The notes under the pieces are model-generated. The model did not search any database. It was not told the DNA's origin and saw nothing but the letters and a program-made list of their open reading frames with translations. Positions 53,685 to 63,207 of a DNA stretch of 64,000 nt are shown piece after piece (position 1 is the stretch's first letter; each line of letters starts with the position of its first letter). Source of the DNA: Sphingomonas jeddahensis (lineage in GTDB: Bacteria > Pseudomonadota > Alphaproteobacteria > Sphingomonadales > Sphingomonadaceae); NCBI RefSeq assembly GCF_001981525.1, contig NZ_MPSB01000012.1, forward strand, positions 1 through 64,000, given 5' to 3'. A program made the position numbers and the translations under genes.

Positions 53685-54265
53685 GCGGCCCTCGCTGCAT
53701 GGTCGCGCAACGACGCCGCCGCCACCTGCCGCCCGACCAGCCGAAGCTGCTCCGCCACTGCGGGATCGCTGCACCCGCCCTCAGCGTCGAGCTTGCATTG
53801 CGCGCTGTTGATCGTAGCCGCGAACGGCGTCGGCCAGCCGCGCAGCGCATGCGCGATCGAACGCAGCGCCGCCACCGTCGATCCGGTCGCCTGCCAGCCA
53901 TAGGCCGTCGCGATCAGCCCTACCGGTACGTCCGCCAGATACGGCCGCGCATCGCGTGCGGTTTCCTCCAGCAGGTCGATCGCATTCTTCACCAGCCCCG
54001 ACACGCTGCCGTGATAGCCGGGCGATGCGATGATGATGCCCGACGCGGCGCGCACCGCTTCGACCAGCTCGTTCTCGATAACTGAGCGATCCGTCAGGCC
54101 CGGCGTATAGAGCGGCACCTGCACCAGCGCTTCGCCCCCGAACAGCCGAGTCTCCGCACCCGCTTCGGCGGCGGCGGCCAGCGCGATCTGCAACGCCCGC
54201 TCGGTCGAGGAGCCGGCCACGGTGGTGCCGCCGATCCCGACGATCAGCGGTTTGTTCTGGGTCAT
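53681..54265 (-). CDS. smoA: NAD(P)H-dependent FMN reductase (SmoA/SsuE-type)
   Basis: 194 aa from ATG 54265 with GGGAGAGG upstream. Flavodoxin-like fold: LIVGIGGTTVAGSSTERAL phosphate loop, VPLYTPGLTDRSVIENELVE, and IIIASPGYHGSVSGLVKNAI, the FMN-binding block of the NADPH-dependent FMN reductase family. It supplies FMNH2 to the monooxygenase encoded 180 bp upstream. The intervening DNA is a palindromic repeat, not a gene. In the Agrobacterium SMO cluster the corresponding protein is SmoA. Confidence 0.88.
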   Translation of the reverse strand: MTQNKPLIVGIGGTTVAGSSTERALQIALAAAAEAGAETRLFGGEALVQVPLYTPGLTDRSVIENELVEAVRAASGIIIASPGYHGSVSGLVKNAIDLLEETARDARPYLADVPVGLIATAYGWQATGSTVAALRSIAHALRGWPTPFAATINSAQCKLDAEGGCSDPAVAEQLRLVGRQVAAASLRDHAARAA

Positions 54266-54308
54266 CGTCCTCTCCCTCACGTTCTTTGATCGAGGAGACC
54301 AACCCGCA

Positions 54309-54390
54309 CCGTTCGCCCTGAGCTCGTCGAAGGGCGTGTCCCACACGACAGCGCCCGCGACACGTGCTTCGACAAGCTCAGCACGAACGG
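54309..54390. repeat. Intergenic inverted repeat (family 5)
   Basis: CCGTTCGCCCTGAGCTCGTCGAAGGGC at the left and GTGCTTCGACAAGCTCAGCACGAACGG at the right (82 bp). The outer 8 bp (CCGTTCG/CGAACGG) and inner GAGCT-TCGA/TCGA-AGCTC parts are complementary. It sits between the monooxygenase and FMN-reductase genes and could set their expression ratio. Confidence 0.85.
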
Positions 54391-54445
54391 GAGGAGAGGT
54401 TCCGCATCGGGAGAGGGACCCAACACCCTCTCCATGTACATCAGG

Positions 54446-55522
54446 TCAGAGCACCAGCGGCCCGTGGCTCAGCTTGGGCAGCACATGCCGGGCGAACAGA
54501 TCCGCCTCCGCCGCATGCGGATAGCCCGACAGGATGAACGCCTCGATCCCCATGTCCTGGTACATCCGCAGCTTCGCCAGAACCTGATCCGGATCGCCGA
54601 CGATCGCCGCGCCGCAGCCGGAGCGCGCACGCCCGACACCGGTCCACAAATTCTCCTCGGCATAGCCATCGTCGGTCGCGCCCTCGCGCAACGCCGCCTG
54701 CGCGGCGACGCCGGTGGAGGTAGTGTCGAGCGACTTGTTGCGGATCGCCTCGCCCTGCGCCGCGTCCAGCTTCGACAACAGCCGACCCGCGGCCGTGCGC
54801 GCCTCGGCCTCGGTGTCGCGCACCACGACATGCGCGCGGTAACCGAACTTCAGCGTGCGACCGTGCTTGGCGGCACGCGCGGTCATGTCGTCGATGATCG
54901 CCTGTACCGCTTCGCGCTTGTCGGGCCACATCAGATAGACATCCGCGCCCTGCGCCGCGACCTCGCGCGCGTCCGGGGAGAGCCCGCCGAAATACAGCGG
55001 CGGCGCCTTGCCCGACACGGTGGTCACCGCCGGCGGATCCAGCTTCAGCTTCCAGAACTCGCCTTGGTGATCCAGCGGCTCGCCGTTCAGCATCGTCTTG
55101 AGGATCTGCATCGCCTCCAGCGTGCGCGCGTAACGCGGCGCCGACGCCAAAGTCTCGCCCGGCAGGTCGGAGGAAATGATGTTCACCGTCAGCCGACCAC
55201 CCAGGATGCGGTCGATCGTCGCAATCTGGCGCGCCAGCTGCGGCGGCCAGCTCTCACCGATCCGCACCGCCATCAGCAGGCGGATGCGCTTCACCAGTGT
55301 GGCGATCGCCGCGGCAAAGGCCGTGGTGTCGATCCCCAAGGCATAGCCCGACGGCAGCAGGATATTGTCGAACCCGCCGCTTTCGGCCTGCAGGACGATG
55401 TCGCGGCAATGTTCCCAGCTCGATTTCAGCTTGGCGTCGGGAACGCCCAGGAATTCGTAATCGTCATCGCACAGCGCGGAAAACCAGCTGACTTCGCACT
55501 GTTGGTCGCTTGCACCCGTCAC
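54446..55522 (-). CDS. smoC: Flavin-dependent sulfoquinovose monooxygenase (SmoC/SsuD-type LLM)
   Basis: 358 aa from GTG 55522, overlapping the aldo-keto reductase stop (GTGA). Luciferase-like TIM barrel of the alkanesulfonate monooxygenase family: SGGFDNILLPSGYALGID, RIRLLMAVRIGESWPPQLA, RILGGRLTVNIISSDLPGE, YARTLEAMQILKTMLNGEP, PLYFGGLSPDAREVAAQGAD, VYLMWPDKREAVQAIIDDM. SsuD-type enzymes use FMNH2 and O2 to cleave C-S bonds as sulfite. Next to a sulfoquinovosidase, FMN reductase and aldo-keto reductase, the substrate is most likely sulfoquinovose, giving 6-oxo-glucose. General alkanesulfonate oxidation is the alternative, but no ABC transporter (ssuABC) is present. Confidence 0.87.
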   Translation of the reverse strand: MTGASDQQCEVSWFSALCDDDYEFLGVPDAKLKSSWEHCRDIVLQAESGGFDNILLPSGYALGIDTTAFAAAIATLVKRIRLLMAVRIGESWPPQLARQIATIDRILGGRLTVNIISSDLPGETLASAPRYARTLEAMQILKTMLNGEPLDHQGEFWKLKLDPPAVTTVSGKAPPLYFGGLSPDAREVAAQGADVYLMWPDKREAVQAIIDDMTARAAKHGRTLKFGYRAHVVVRDTEAEARTAAGRLLSKLDAAQGEAIRNKSLDTTSTGVAAQAALREGATDDGYAEENLWTGVGRARSGCGAAIVGDPDQVLAKLRMYQDMGIEAFILSGYPHAAEADLFARHVLPKLSHGPLVL

Positions 55523-56427
55523 GGCAGTTTCTCTCCCATGCTTGCCTGGAGGACGTCATACCATTCGGCACGCGTCCATTGCGGCTTGTAGGCGTCGGGG
55601 ATCGTGGCGATCCGCGCCGCATTCTGTGTTCCGACGATCGGGATCGGGCGCGCGGGATGCGCCATGATCCAGCTATAGGCCGCCGCGGCGCGATCGACGC
55701 CCGTCTCCGCCGCCTTCTTGTCCAGCAGTTCGGCTACCGCCGTGGCGCGAGCGTCCTGCGGATTCGCAAGGCGCCCGCCGCCCAGCGGTGACCAGGCCAG
55801 GATCGCCATGCCGCGCGCCATTGCCTGATCGAACAGCCCGTCGAACAGCGGCGCGGTGGTCAGCGCCGAGAATTCCGGCTGGTGGCTGACGATCGGCACC
55901 GGCAGGAATTCGGCCAGCGCGGCGGTCTGCTGCGGCGTGTGGTTGGACACCCCGATCGCGGTGATCTTCCCCGCCGTGCGTGCATCGTCCAGCGCGCGCG
56001 CCACTTCCTGCGGATGCGCGAGAAGGTCGGGGCGGTGGATCTGGTAGAGGTCGATGTTGTCGCAGCGCAGGCGCGTCAGTGACGCATCAATCGCGCTAGC
56101 GAGATAGGCCGGGCTCGAATCATACGGCACGCCCATGCTGATGCCGCCCTTGGACGCGAGCACCATCTTATCACGCAGGGCAGGGGCTTCGGCGAACACC
56201 CGGCCGAGCAGCGCCTCGGCCGCGCCGAAATCCTCATTGTTGTCGGGGCCGTAGATATCGGCCGTGTCGAACAAGGTGATGCCCGCGTCGAACGCTGCCT
56301 CCACCAATGCGCGCGCGGCAGCAACATCCGTCCCGCGAAAGCGCCACATGCCCCAGGCAATGGTGCTGATGGTGAGACCAGTATCGCCTAGCGCGACGGA
56401 GCGAGCGGGGGAGGCTAAATAAGACAC
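55519..56427 (-). CDS. smoB: Aldo-keto reductase (SmoB-type, 6-oxo-glucose reductase), GTG start
   Basis: 302 aa from GTG 56427. AKR tetrad: Asp and Tyr in FDTADIYGPDNNED, Lys in MVLASKGGISMG, His in LYQIHRPDLLAHP. Cofactor blocks ITAIGVSNHTPQQTAALAEF and LAWSPLGGGRLANP follow. In the Agrobacterium pathway SmoB reduces 6-oxo-glucose, formed by the monooxygenase, to glucose with NAD(P)H. The gene order and overlap here support the same role. It is the first gene of the operon smoB-smoC-smoA-smoI(-yeiH), and a LacI-type operator overlaps its start codon. Confidence 0.87.
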   Translation of the reverse strand: MSYLASPARSVALGDTGLTISTIAWGMWRFRGTDVAAARALVEAAFDAGITLFDTADIYGPDNNEDFGAAEALLGRVFAEAPALRDKMVLASKGGISMGVPYDSSPAYLASAIDASLTRLRCDNIDLYQIHRPDLLAHPQEVARALDDARTAGKITAIGVSNHTPQQTAALAEFLPVPIVSHQPEFSALTTAPLFDGLFDQAMARGMAILAWSPLGGGRLANPQDARATAVAELLDKKAAETGVDRAAAAYSWIMAHPARPIPIVGTQNAARIATIPDAYKPQWTRAEWYDVLQASMGEKLP

Positions 56428-56438
56428 CGTTGTCTTAT
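56419..56438. promoter_or_regulatory. LacI-type operator 1, ATAAGACA-CCGT-TGTCTTAT
   Basis: Perfect 8-bp arms around CCGT, with the central CG typical of LacI-family operators. The 12-base core GACACCGTTGTC (56423-56434) recurs on the opposite strand at 61075-61086. The site overlaps the GTG start of the aldo-keto reductase and lies in the divergent interval before the TonB receptor gene. Confidence 0.75.
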
Positions 56439-56585
56439 AGGTCCGAATCGGCGTAAGGGGAAGCCGTCAAATAATGACAGCGCCGTGAATCGGCTCGCTT
56501 TGCCAATGCCGATCTTCTAAGTGGGCATTGAGCACGGGGCTAGGGTAAAGCCGGCGTCTGACTGGGTTTGGGGTAGGAGAGGGTA

Positions 56586-59054
<2,469 letters not shown>

Positions 59055-59081
59055 TCCACCCCCGCTCGGATCAGGAGCTGA

Positions 59082-59112
59082 AGACCCCCGGAGCAATCCG
59101 GGGGTCTTTTTT
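59082..59112 (+). terminator. Intrinsic terminator after the TonB receptor gene
   Basis: AGACCCCCGGA, GCAA tetraloop, TCCGGGGGTCT, then TTTTT. A perfect 11-bp GC-rich stem with a U tract, 28 bp after the stop codon. It is the clearest terminator in the window. Confidence 0.93.
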
Positions 59113-59185
59113 GTGCGGGGTGGAGGGGCATGACGGGGAGGGGAAAGGAGCGGAACGAACTTGTATCCGGATCGCTGGCCCGGCT

Positions 59186-59211
59186 GTCATCCCGGACTTG
59201 GTCCGGGATCC
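59186..59211. repeat. Short palindromic repeat (family 3 variant)
   Basis: GTCATCCCGGACTTGGTCCGGGATCC; the arms CCCGGAC/GTCCGGG form a hairpin with a TTG loop. Related to 47042-47062 and 49584-49664. Confidence 0.7.
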
Positions 59212-59278
59212 AATGAAGGCACGAGGCGAAGGCACCGCAATGCCGGGGATTGGGGGCAGCGGAGGCTGATGTGGGTAT

Positions 59279-59566
59279 TCAGCCCCAACCACCATCGGCC
59301 ATGAAGGCCATTGTCATTCCGAACATCGCAAGAGCGAGCAGCAACGACCAAACGGCCGCCCCAGTAGCACAAGCGCGACGAACCGACTGTTTTTCAAAGC
59401 CTCTGCCGACGCAGAAGGCAGTGAAAGACAAAGCTGCCCACATCGCCCCCATTACTGGAACAATGAAGTCGCCCTCTCCTTCAACAGCCATGATCGGGAG
59501 CGAGGCAATTGCCGGCAAGACCACGAACGAAGCGGGTGAATAAATGCCCGCAAGCACTCTTTTCAT
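59279..59566 (-). CDS. Small hypothetical membrane protein
   Basis: 95 aa from ATG 59566 (MKRVLAGIYSPASFVVLP). Three probable helices: ASFVVLPAIASLPIMAVEG, FIVPVMGAMWAALSFTAFCV and AAVWSLLLALAMFGMTMAFM, joined by a basic loop (GRGFEKQSVRRACATG). The base composition is noticeably less GC-rich than the flanking genes, and no strong ribosome site precedes the ATG. That raises the chance of recent acquisition or a lower-quality call. No domain is recognised. It interrupts the otherwise SQ-related gene set and may be unrelated to it. Confidence 0.55.
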   Translation of the reverse strand: MKRVLAGIYSPASFVVLPAIASLPIMAVEGEGDFIVPVMGAMWAALSFTAFCVGRGFEKQSVRRACATGAAVWSLLLALAMFGMTMAFMADGGWG

Positions 59567-59802
59567 CGCGAACGCGAAACCTGCTGGTCGCCGCGTTCCG
59601 CCGCTAACCACTCTTCGGGTCCGATCCCAGCCATCTGCATTAGCATAGCGGTGCCCGACCAGCACCCGCAACTAGGCGGAAGTCGCGGTCCCGCGCCGCC
59701 GTGCTGAACCTGTTGCAGCATTCACCGCTCCACCGACGCCGGCGGAGGGGTGAAACTCGGAAAGCAAGCTCAAGCGCAGCAATCGGACGAAACCGCCCCG
59801 CC

Positions 59803-61053
59803 TCAATGCCCCGCCGGCGCCACCTTTGCCGCACCCGGCTCCGCCACCACCAGCTTTGGCACCAAGAGGTGGATCAGCAGCAGCGCCACCAGGTACGAAC
59901 CCCCGCAGATCAGCAGCAGCGGCGTATAGCCATGCCCGTGATCCAGCGACCAGCCAGCGAGCTCGATCATCCCCATGCCGCTGAGGTTGCCGGCAAACGC
60001 CCCAATGCCGATCGCCGTGCCGATCATCCGCGACGGGAAGATATCCGCCGTCATCGCGAACACGTTGGTGGAAAAGCCCTGGTGCGCGAACAGCCCCAGC
60101 CCCAGCAGCCCCGCCGCCACCCACGGATCGCCCGTCAGCAGCACCAAAGGCACTGGCAGGATCAGCAAGGCATAGAGCAGCATCGAACCCTTGCGCGCCC
60201 GGTTCACGTCCACGCCCCGCCGCAGCAGATACGTGGGCAGGATGCCCCCGCTCAGCGAGCCGAGCGCGGCAAGGAAATAGATCATCGCGATCGGCACGCC
60301 GAGCTCGCCCTGGCTCAGCCCGAACATGCGATGGAACAGGTCGGGCATGAAGAACAGCAGGAACCACCACACCTGGTCGCTCAGCGCCTTGGCTGCGATC
60401 ACCGCCCATTGCCGCCGGTCCTTGAGCAAGGACGTCCATGGCACGCTCGCGCCCTTATCCCCGGCGGCGGCACTGCCCGCCGCCCCGCGCGGCGTGACGA
60501 TCAGCCACGCCACCACCCAGACGAGCCCAAGCCCGCCCGCGATCAGGAACGCCGCGCGCCACCCCAGCCACAGCGCCAGCGCCGGGATCGTCAGCGGCGC
60601 CACCACCGCGCCGAAGTTCGACGCCATGTTGCCGATCCCCAGCATCAAGGATCGCTGCTCGGGCGGAAAGTATGTCGCCGCGGTTTTCACCTGCGCCGGC
60701 GTGCCGATCGATTCGGCCGCGCCCAGCGCCGCGCGCACGCCGACGAACCCGCCCACGCTGGAAACGAACGCATGCGCCATGCCCGCAAGGCTCCACGCGC
60801 CCACGCCGATCGCGAACCCGCGCCGCAGCCCGATCCGGTCGATGAACCAGCCGGTGCCCAGAAATGCCACCGCCGCGGAAAACTGGAACGCGGAGGCCAT
60901 GTGGCTATAGTCGCGGTCGCTCCACCCGAACTCGCCCTGCAGCATCGGCTTCAGCAGCGCGATGATTTGCCGATCGACATAGTTCAGCATGATCGCAGTG
61001 AAGGCGAGCCCCACGATCAGCAACCGGCGGGTGCTGCCCAATCCTTCCACCAT
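59803..61053 (-). CDS. MFS transporter, predicted sulfoquinovose (glycoside) importer
   Basis: 416 aa. The start is ATG 61053 or the adjacent ATG 61056; GGAGAGG precedes both. Twelve helices of the major facilitator superfamily, anion:cation symporter-like: LLIVGLAFTAIMLNYVDRQI, AVAFLGTGWFIDRIGLRRGF, ALGAAESIGTPAQVKTAATY, and a second half with YFLAALGSLSGGILPTYLLR and TADIFPSRMIGTAIGIGAFA. The LNYVDRQ signature is frequent in hexuronate/ACS-type transporters for acidic sugars, in keeping with an anionic sugar such as SQ. A LacI-type operator identical in core to that before smoB lies 15-18 bp upstream, and the lacI gene precedes it. Confidence 0.87.
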   Translation of the reverse strand: MVEGLGSTRRLLIVGLAFTAIMLNYVDRQIIALLKPMLQGEFGWSDRDYSHMASAFQFSAAVAFLGTGWFIDRIGLRRGFAIGVGAWSLAGMAHAFVSSVGGFVGVRAALGAAESIGTPAQVKTAATYFPPEQRSLMLGIGNMASNFGAVVAPLTIPALALWLGWRAAFLIAGGLGLVWVVAWLIVTPRGAAGSAAAGDKGASVPWTSLLKDRRQWAVIAAKALSDQVWWFLLFFMPDLFHRMFGLSQGELGVPIAMIYFLAALGSLSGGILPTYLLRRGVDVNRARKGSMLLYALLILPVPLVLLTGDPWVAAGLLGLGLFAHQGFSTNVFAMTADIFPSRMIGTAIGIGAFAGNLSGMGMIELAGWSLDHGHGYTPLLLICGGSYLVALLLIHLLVPKLVVAEPGAAKVAPAGH

Positions 61054-61070
61054 CATCCTCTCCGTCCGTC

Positions 61071-61090
61071 GTAGGACAACGGTGTCACCC
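61071..61090. promoter_or_regulatory. LacI-type operator 2, core GACAACGGTGTC
   Basis: On the minus strand the core reads GACACCGTTGTC, identical over 12 bases to operator 1 at 56423-56434. It lies in the 50-bp gap between the lacI stop codon and the MFS start, so it would control the transporter separately from lacI. Confidence 0.75.
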
Positions 61091-61103
61091 GCGCAGCGCC
61101 ACG

Positions 61104-62135
61104 TCAACCATTTGGCGGCGCTGACGATCCGCGGATAACGAGTTCGTGCGGCAAGTGTCGCTGCTGCGCCGCGCCCCCGCCTGGTGGATCGAGCAGCAGG
61201 TCCGTCGCCGCATCGGCCAGCTCGCGCACCGGCTGGCGCACGGTTGTCAATGCCGGCCAGACGATTTGCGCAGTCGGCCCGTCGTCGAACCCCACGACGG
61301 ACAATTCGCGGGGCACACGGATTCCGCGCCGGTGCGCCGCCGCCAGCGCGCCCGCCGCCATGTCATCGCTCGACGCGAATATGGCGGTCGGCGGCTCGGC
61401 CAGCGCCAACAACGCCTCCGCCGCCGCTTCGCCCGAAGCGAAATCGAACCGCCCCTGCCGCACCAATTCCATGTCGAGCTCCTCGCCCGCGTCGCCCAGC
61501 GCGCGGACATAGCCCGCCAGCCGCTGTCCCGAGGCGGCATAGCTGCGATCGCCGACGATGAAGCCGATCCGCCGGTGGCCGAGCTCCAGCAGATGCGCGG
61601 TCATGTCATAGGCTGCACGCTTGTTGTCGATCGCCGCGCTCGCCCCTTCCTCGATCCGCATCCCCGGCTGGAGCCGCACATAGGGGATCCCCCGCCGCAT
61701 CAGCTCGTCCATCACGCGCTGGTCGTCGCAGGCGGGCGGCGCCAGCACCAGCCCGTCGGGATGCGACTGGTCGATCAGCGCGACGATATCCTCCAGCAAT
61801 GTCGGCGAGGCGCGGTCATAGGGCTGGGCGATCATGCGGATCTTGTCGCGTGCGCAGCGTTCGCGCACCCCCAGCTGAATCTCATAGACATACCAGGGAT
61901 TGGGATTGTCGCAGATCAGCGCGATCTGGTGCGATCGATGCCCGGCCAGCGCACGCGCCGCCTGGCTCGGTTGAAATCCGATCTCCGCCATCACCTGCCG
62001 CACACGCTCGCGCTTCTCGGCGCTGACATATTGCTGGTCGTTGATGACGCGGGAGACGGTCTTGATCGAAACGCCGGCAAGGCGCGCGACATCGCGGATG
62101 GTAGGGCGCGCGGTGTCGGACGGGGCGGTGCTCAT
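61104..62135 (-). CDS. LacI-family transcriptional regulator of the SQ locus
   Basis: 343 aa from ATG 62135; ATG 62147 is an alternative. The HTH TIRDVARLAGVSIKTVSRVI and hinge AEIGFQPSQAARALAGHRSH are followed by a periplasmic-binding-like domain (QIALICDNPNPWYVYEIQLG, LGHRRIGFIVGDRSYAASGQ, PPTAIFASSDDMAAGALAAA, ELSVVGFDDGPTAQIVWPAL). It is upstream of the MFS gene on the same strand and is the only regulator in the locus. Two copies of one LacI-type operator fit it as repressor, with SQ or a derivative as inducer. Confidence 0.92.
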   Translation of the reverse strand: MSTAPSDTARPTIRDVARLAGVSIKTVSRVINDQQYVSAEKRERVRQVMAEIGFQPSQAARALAGHRSHQIALICDNPNPWYVYEIQLGVRERCARDKIRMIAQPYDRASPTLLEDIVALIDQSHPDGLVLAPPACDDQRVMDELMRRGIPYVRLQPGMRIEEGASAAIDNKRAAYDMTAHLLELGHRRIGFIVGDRSYAASGQRLAGYVRALGDAGEELDMELVRQGRFDFASGEAAAEALLALAEPPTAIFASSDDMAAGALAAAHRRGIRVPRELSVVGFDDGPTAQIVWPALTTVRQPVRELADAATDLLLDPPGGGAAQQRHLPHELVIRGSSAPPNG

Positions 62136-62163
62136 CCTGGCGTCCATAAGCGAGCCGAGCGCC

Positions 62164-62177
62164 TGTCCCATAGGACA
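62164..62177. promoter_or_regulatory. Palindrome upstream of lacI (TGTCCCATAGGACA)
   Basis: A 14-bp near-palindrome (TGTCC-CATA-GGACA) 29 bp before the lacI start, immediately followed by GACATAATGTC. It differs from operators 1 and 2, so it may belong to another factor or be a weaker autoregulatory site. Confidence 0.4.
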
Positions 62178-62256
62178 TAATGTCGCGGGCGTGACGATCG
62201 GTGCGTGCGACCCGTCAGCCGCCGGTGGGACATAGGAGCATCGCCCCACCCAGGCC

Positions 62257-62346
62257 GTCACCCTGAACTCGTTTCAGGGTCCACCCATCCGCCCGCATGG
62301 TCGGTGCCCCCGGCACGATGGATGCTGAAACAAGTTCAGCATGACG
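62257..62346. repeat. Intergenic inverted repeat (family 4)
   Basis: GTCACCCTGAACTCGTTTCAGGGTCCA at the left and TGGATGCTGAAACAAGTTCAGCATGACGG at the right (90 bp). The arms are complementary with few mismatches and each contains its own CCCTGAA/TTCAGGG-type hairpin. Confidence 0.85.
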
Positions 62347-62383
62347 GCAGTGCGGCTAGACTGCTTCAGCCCCCTCATGATCG

Positions 62384-62518
62384 TCAGCTCGGCCAGTGAG
62401 TGCCCTTCAACACGAGCTTGCAATGATAGCAGGCGGACTGTTCGCCATCATGATTATACCACGCGTGCCTGCCGCCATCGCGTCCGCAATCGGTGCCTTT
62501 GGGAGCGAAGTGGAGCAT
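62384..62518 (-). CDS. Small Cys/His-rich protein
   Basis: 44 aa from ATG 62518: MLHFAPKGTDCGRDGGRHAW, then an acidic turn and ACYHCKLVLKGTHWPS. The frame is open further upstream (FYRAGHF...) but without a start codon. The pattern Cys-x(n)-His ... Cys-x-His-Cys suggests a small zinc-binding fold, or the remnant of a larger protein that has lost its N-terminus. It lies in a repeat-rich gap between lacI and the sulfite dehydrogenase genes. Not recognised. Confidence 0.4.
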   Translation of the reverse strand: MLHFAPKGTDCGRDGGRHAWYNHDGEQSACYHCKLVLKGTHWPS

Positions 62519-62647
62519 CCAGAAAGGTAGGCGCTGGCGCAGCCGTGTCCGTGGCGCGAAATGGCCCGCGCGATAGAAAAGAAGGTCCGACCATGATCGT
62601 GTCGTATCGGTCCGGGAGGTGACAAACGCGCGAGGGGAAACGTTCTA

Positions 62648-62779
62648 TCCTCCCCTGCAAGGGGAGGGGGACCGCCGCGCGCAGCGCGGTGGTGGAGGGG
62701 CGGTCCTACGAAAGGTAACGTTTGCGGAAACGCCCCTCCACCAGCCTGCGGCTGGTCCCTCTTCCCGTGCCGGGGAGGA
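62648..62779. repeat. Empty family-1 palindromic element
   Basis: Left arm TCCTCCCCTGCAAGGGGAGGGGGACC + hairpin + GGTGGTGGAGGGGC (62648-62701), 30 bp of spacer, and an inverted right arm GCCCCTCCACCAGCC...GGCTGGTCCC...CGGGGAGGA (62732-62779). The same architecture encloses a DUF559 gene at 29401-29855. Here there is no gene inside. Confidence 0.8.
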
Positions 62780-62805
62780 TAAAAGCCCCAATTTCACCCG
62801 CCCGA

Positions 62806-63207
62806 TCAGCTCCCCTGCCGTCCCGCCAGATACGCCACGATCGGCGCCACCTCACCTTCGGCCACCGGCGCGTGGTAAGCGTCGCGCATCTTCTCCACCG
62901 CCGCTTGCCATTGCTGTGCCGTCATCTTGGGCTGGCTCAACACCATGGTCGTCGAATGGCACGCCAGGCACCGCTGGTTGACCAGATCCACATTCGGCCC
63001 CTCCGGAAACACCGCCGCGTCGTCAGGGAGTTCCATTGCCGTTGATGTCAGCGTGATCCCCCCGCCAGCGACCGAGGTTGCATCCGGCGCCGCCGAGACC
63101 GCCGCCACCGGCACAGCGGCACGCTCACGCCCGCTCACCGCAACCAGCACCGCCAAAGTCGCCCCGATCAGCACCAGCGCGATCACCCCAAAACTCGGCG
63201 CGCGCAT
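62806..63207 (-). CDS. sorB: Periplasmic monohaem cytochrome c, SorB-like
   Basis: 133 aa. The N-terminal hydrophobic segment SFGVIALVLIGATLAVLVAV is a signal or anchor. The haem site CLACH is at about residue 80, with a likely distal Met in QPKMTAQQW and the C-terminal helix VAPIVAYLAG. It starts in a one-base overlap (TGATG) with the stop of the molybdoenzyme gene, so the two are translationally coupled. That gene pair is the SorA/SorB arrangement: the cytochrome takes electrons from sulfite oxidation to the respiratory chain. A partner of another Mo-enzyme remains possible. Confidence 0.85.
   Translation of the reverse strand: MRAPSFGVIALVLIGATLAVLVAVSGRERAAVPVAAVSAAPDATSVAGGGITLTSTAMELPDDAAVFPEGPNVDLVNQRCLACHSTTMVLSQPKMTAQQWQAAVEKMRDAYHAPVAEGEVAPIVAYLAGRQGS

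Noticed and set aside
52038..53903. A 621-codon plus-strand frame opposite the sulfoquinovosidase and FMN reductase genes
   Set aside because: It is Arg/Pro/His-rich with no motif and lies antisense to two well-supported overlapping genes.
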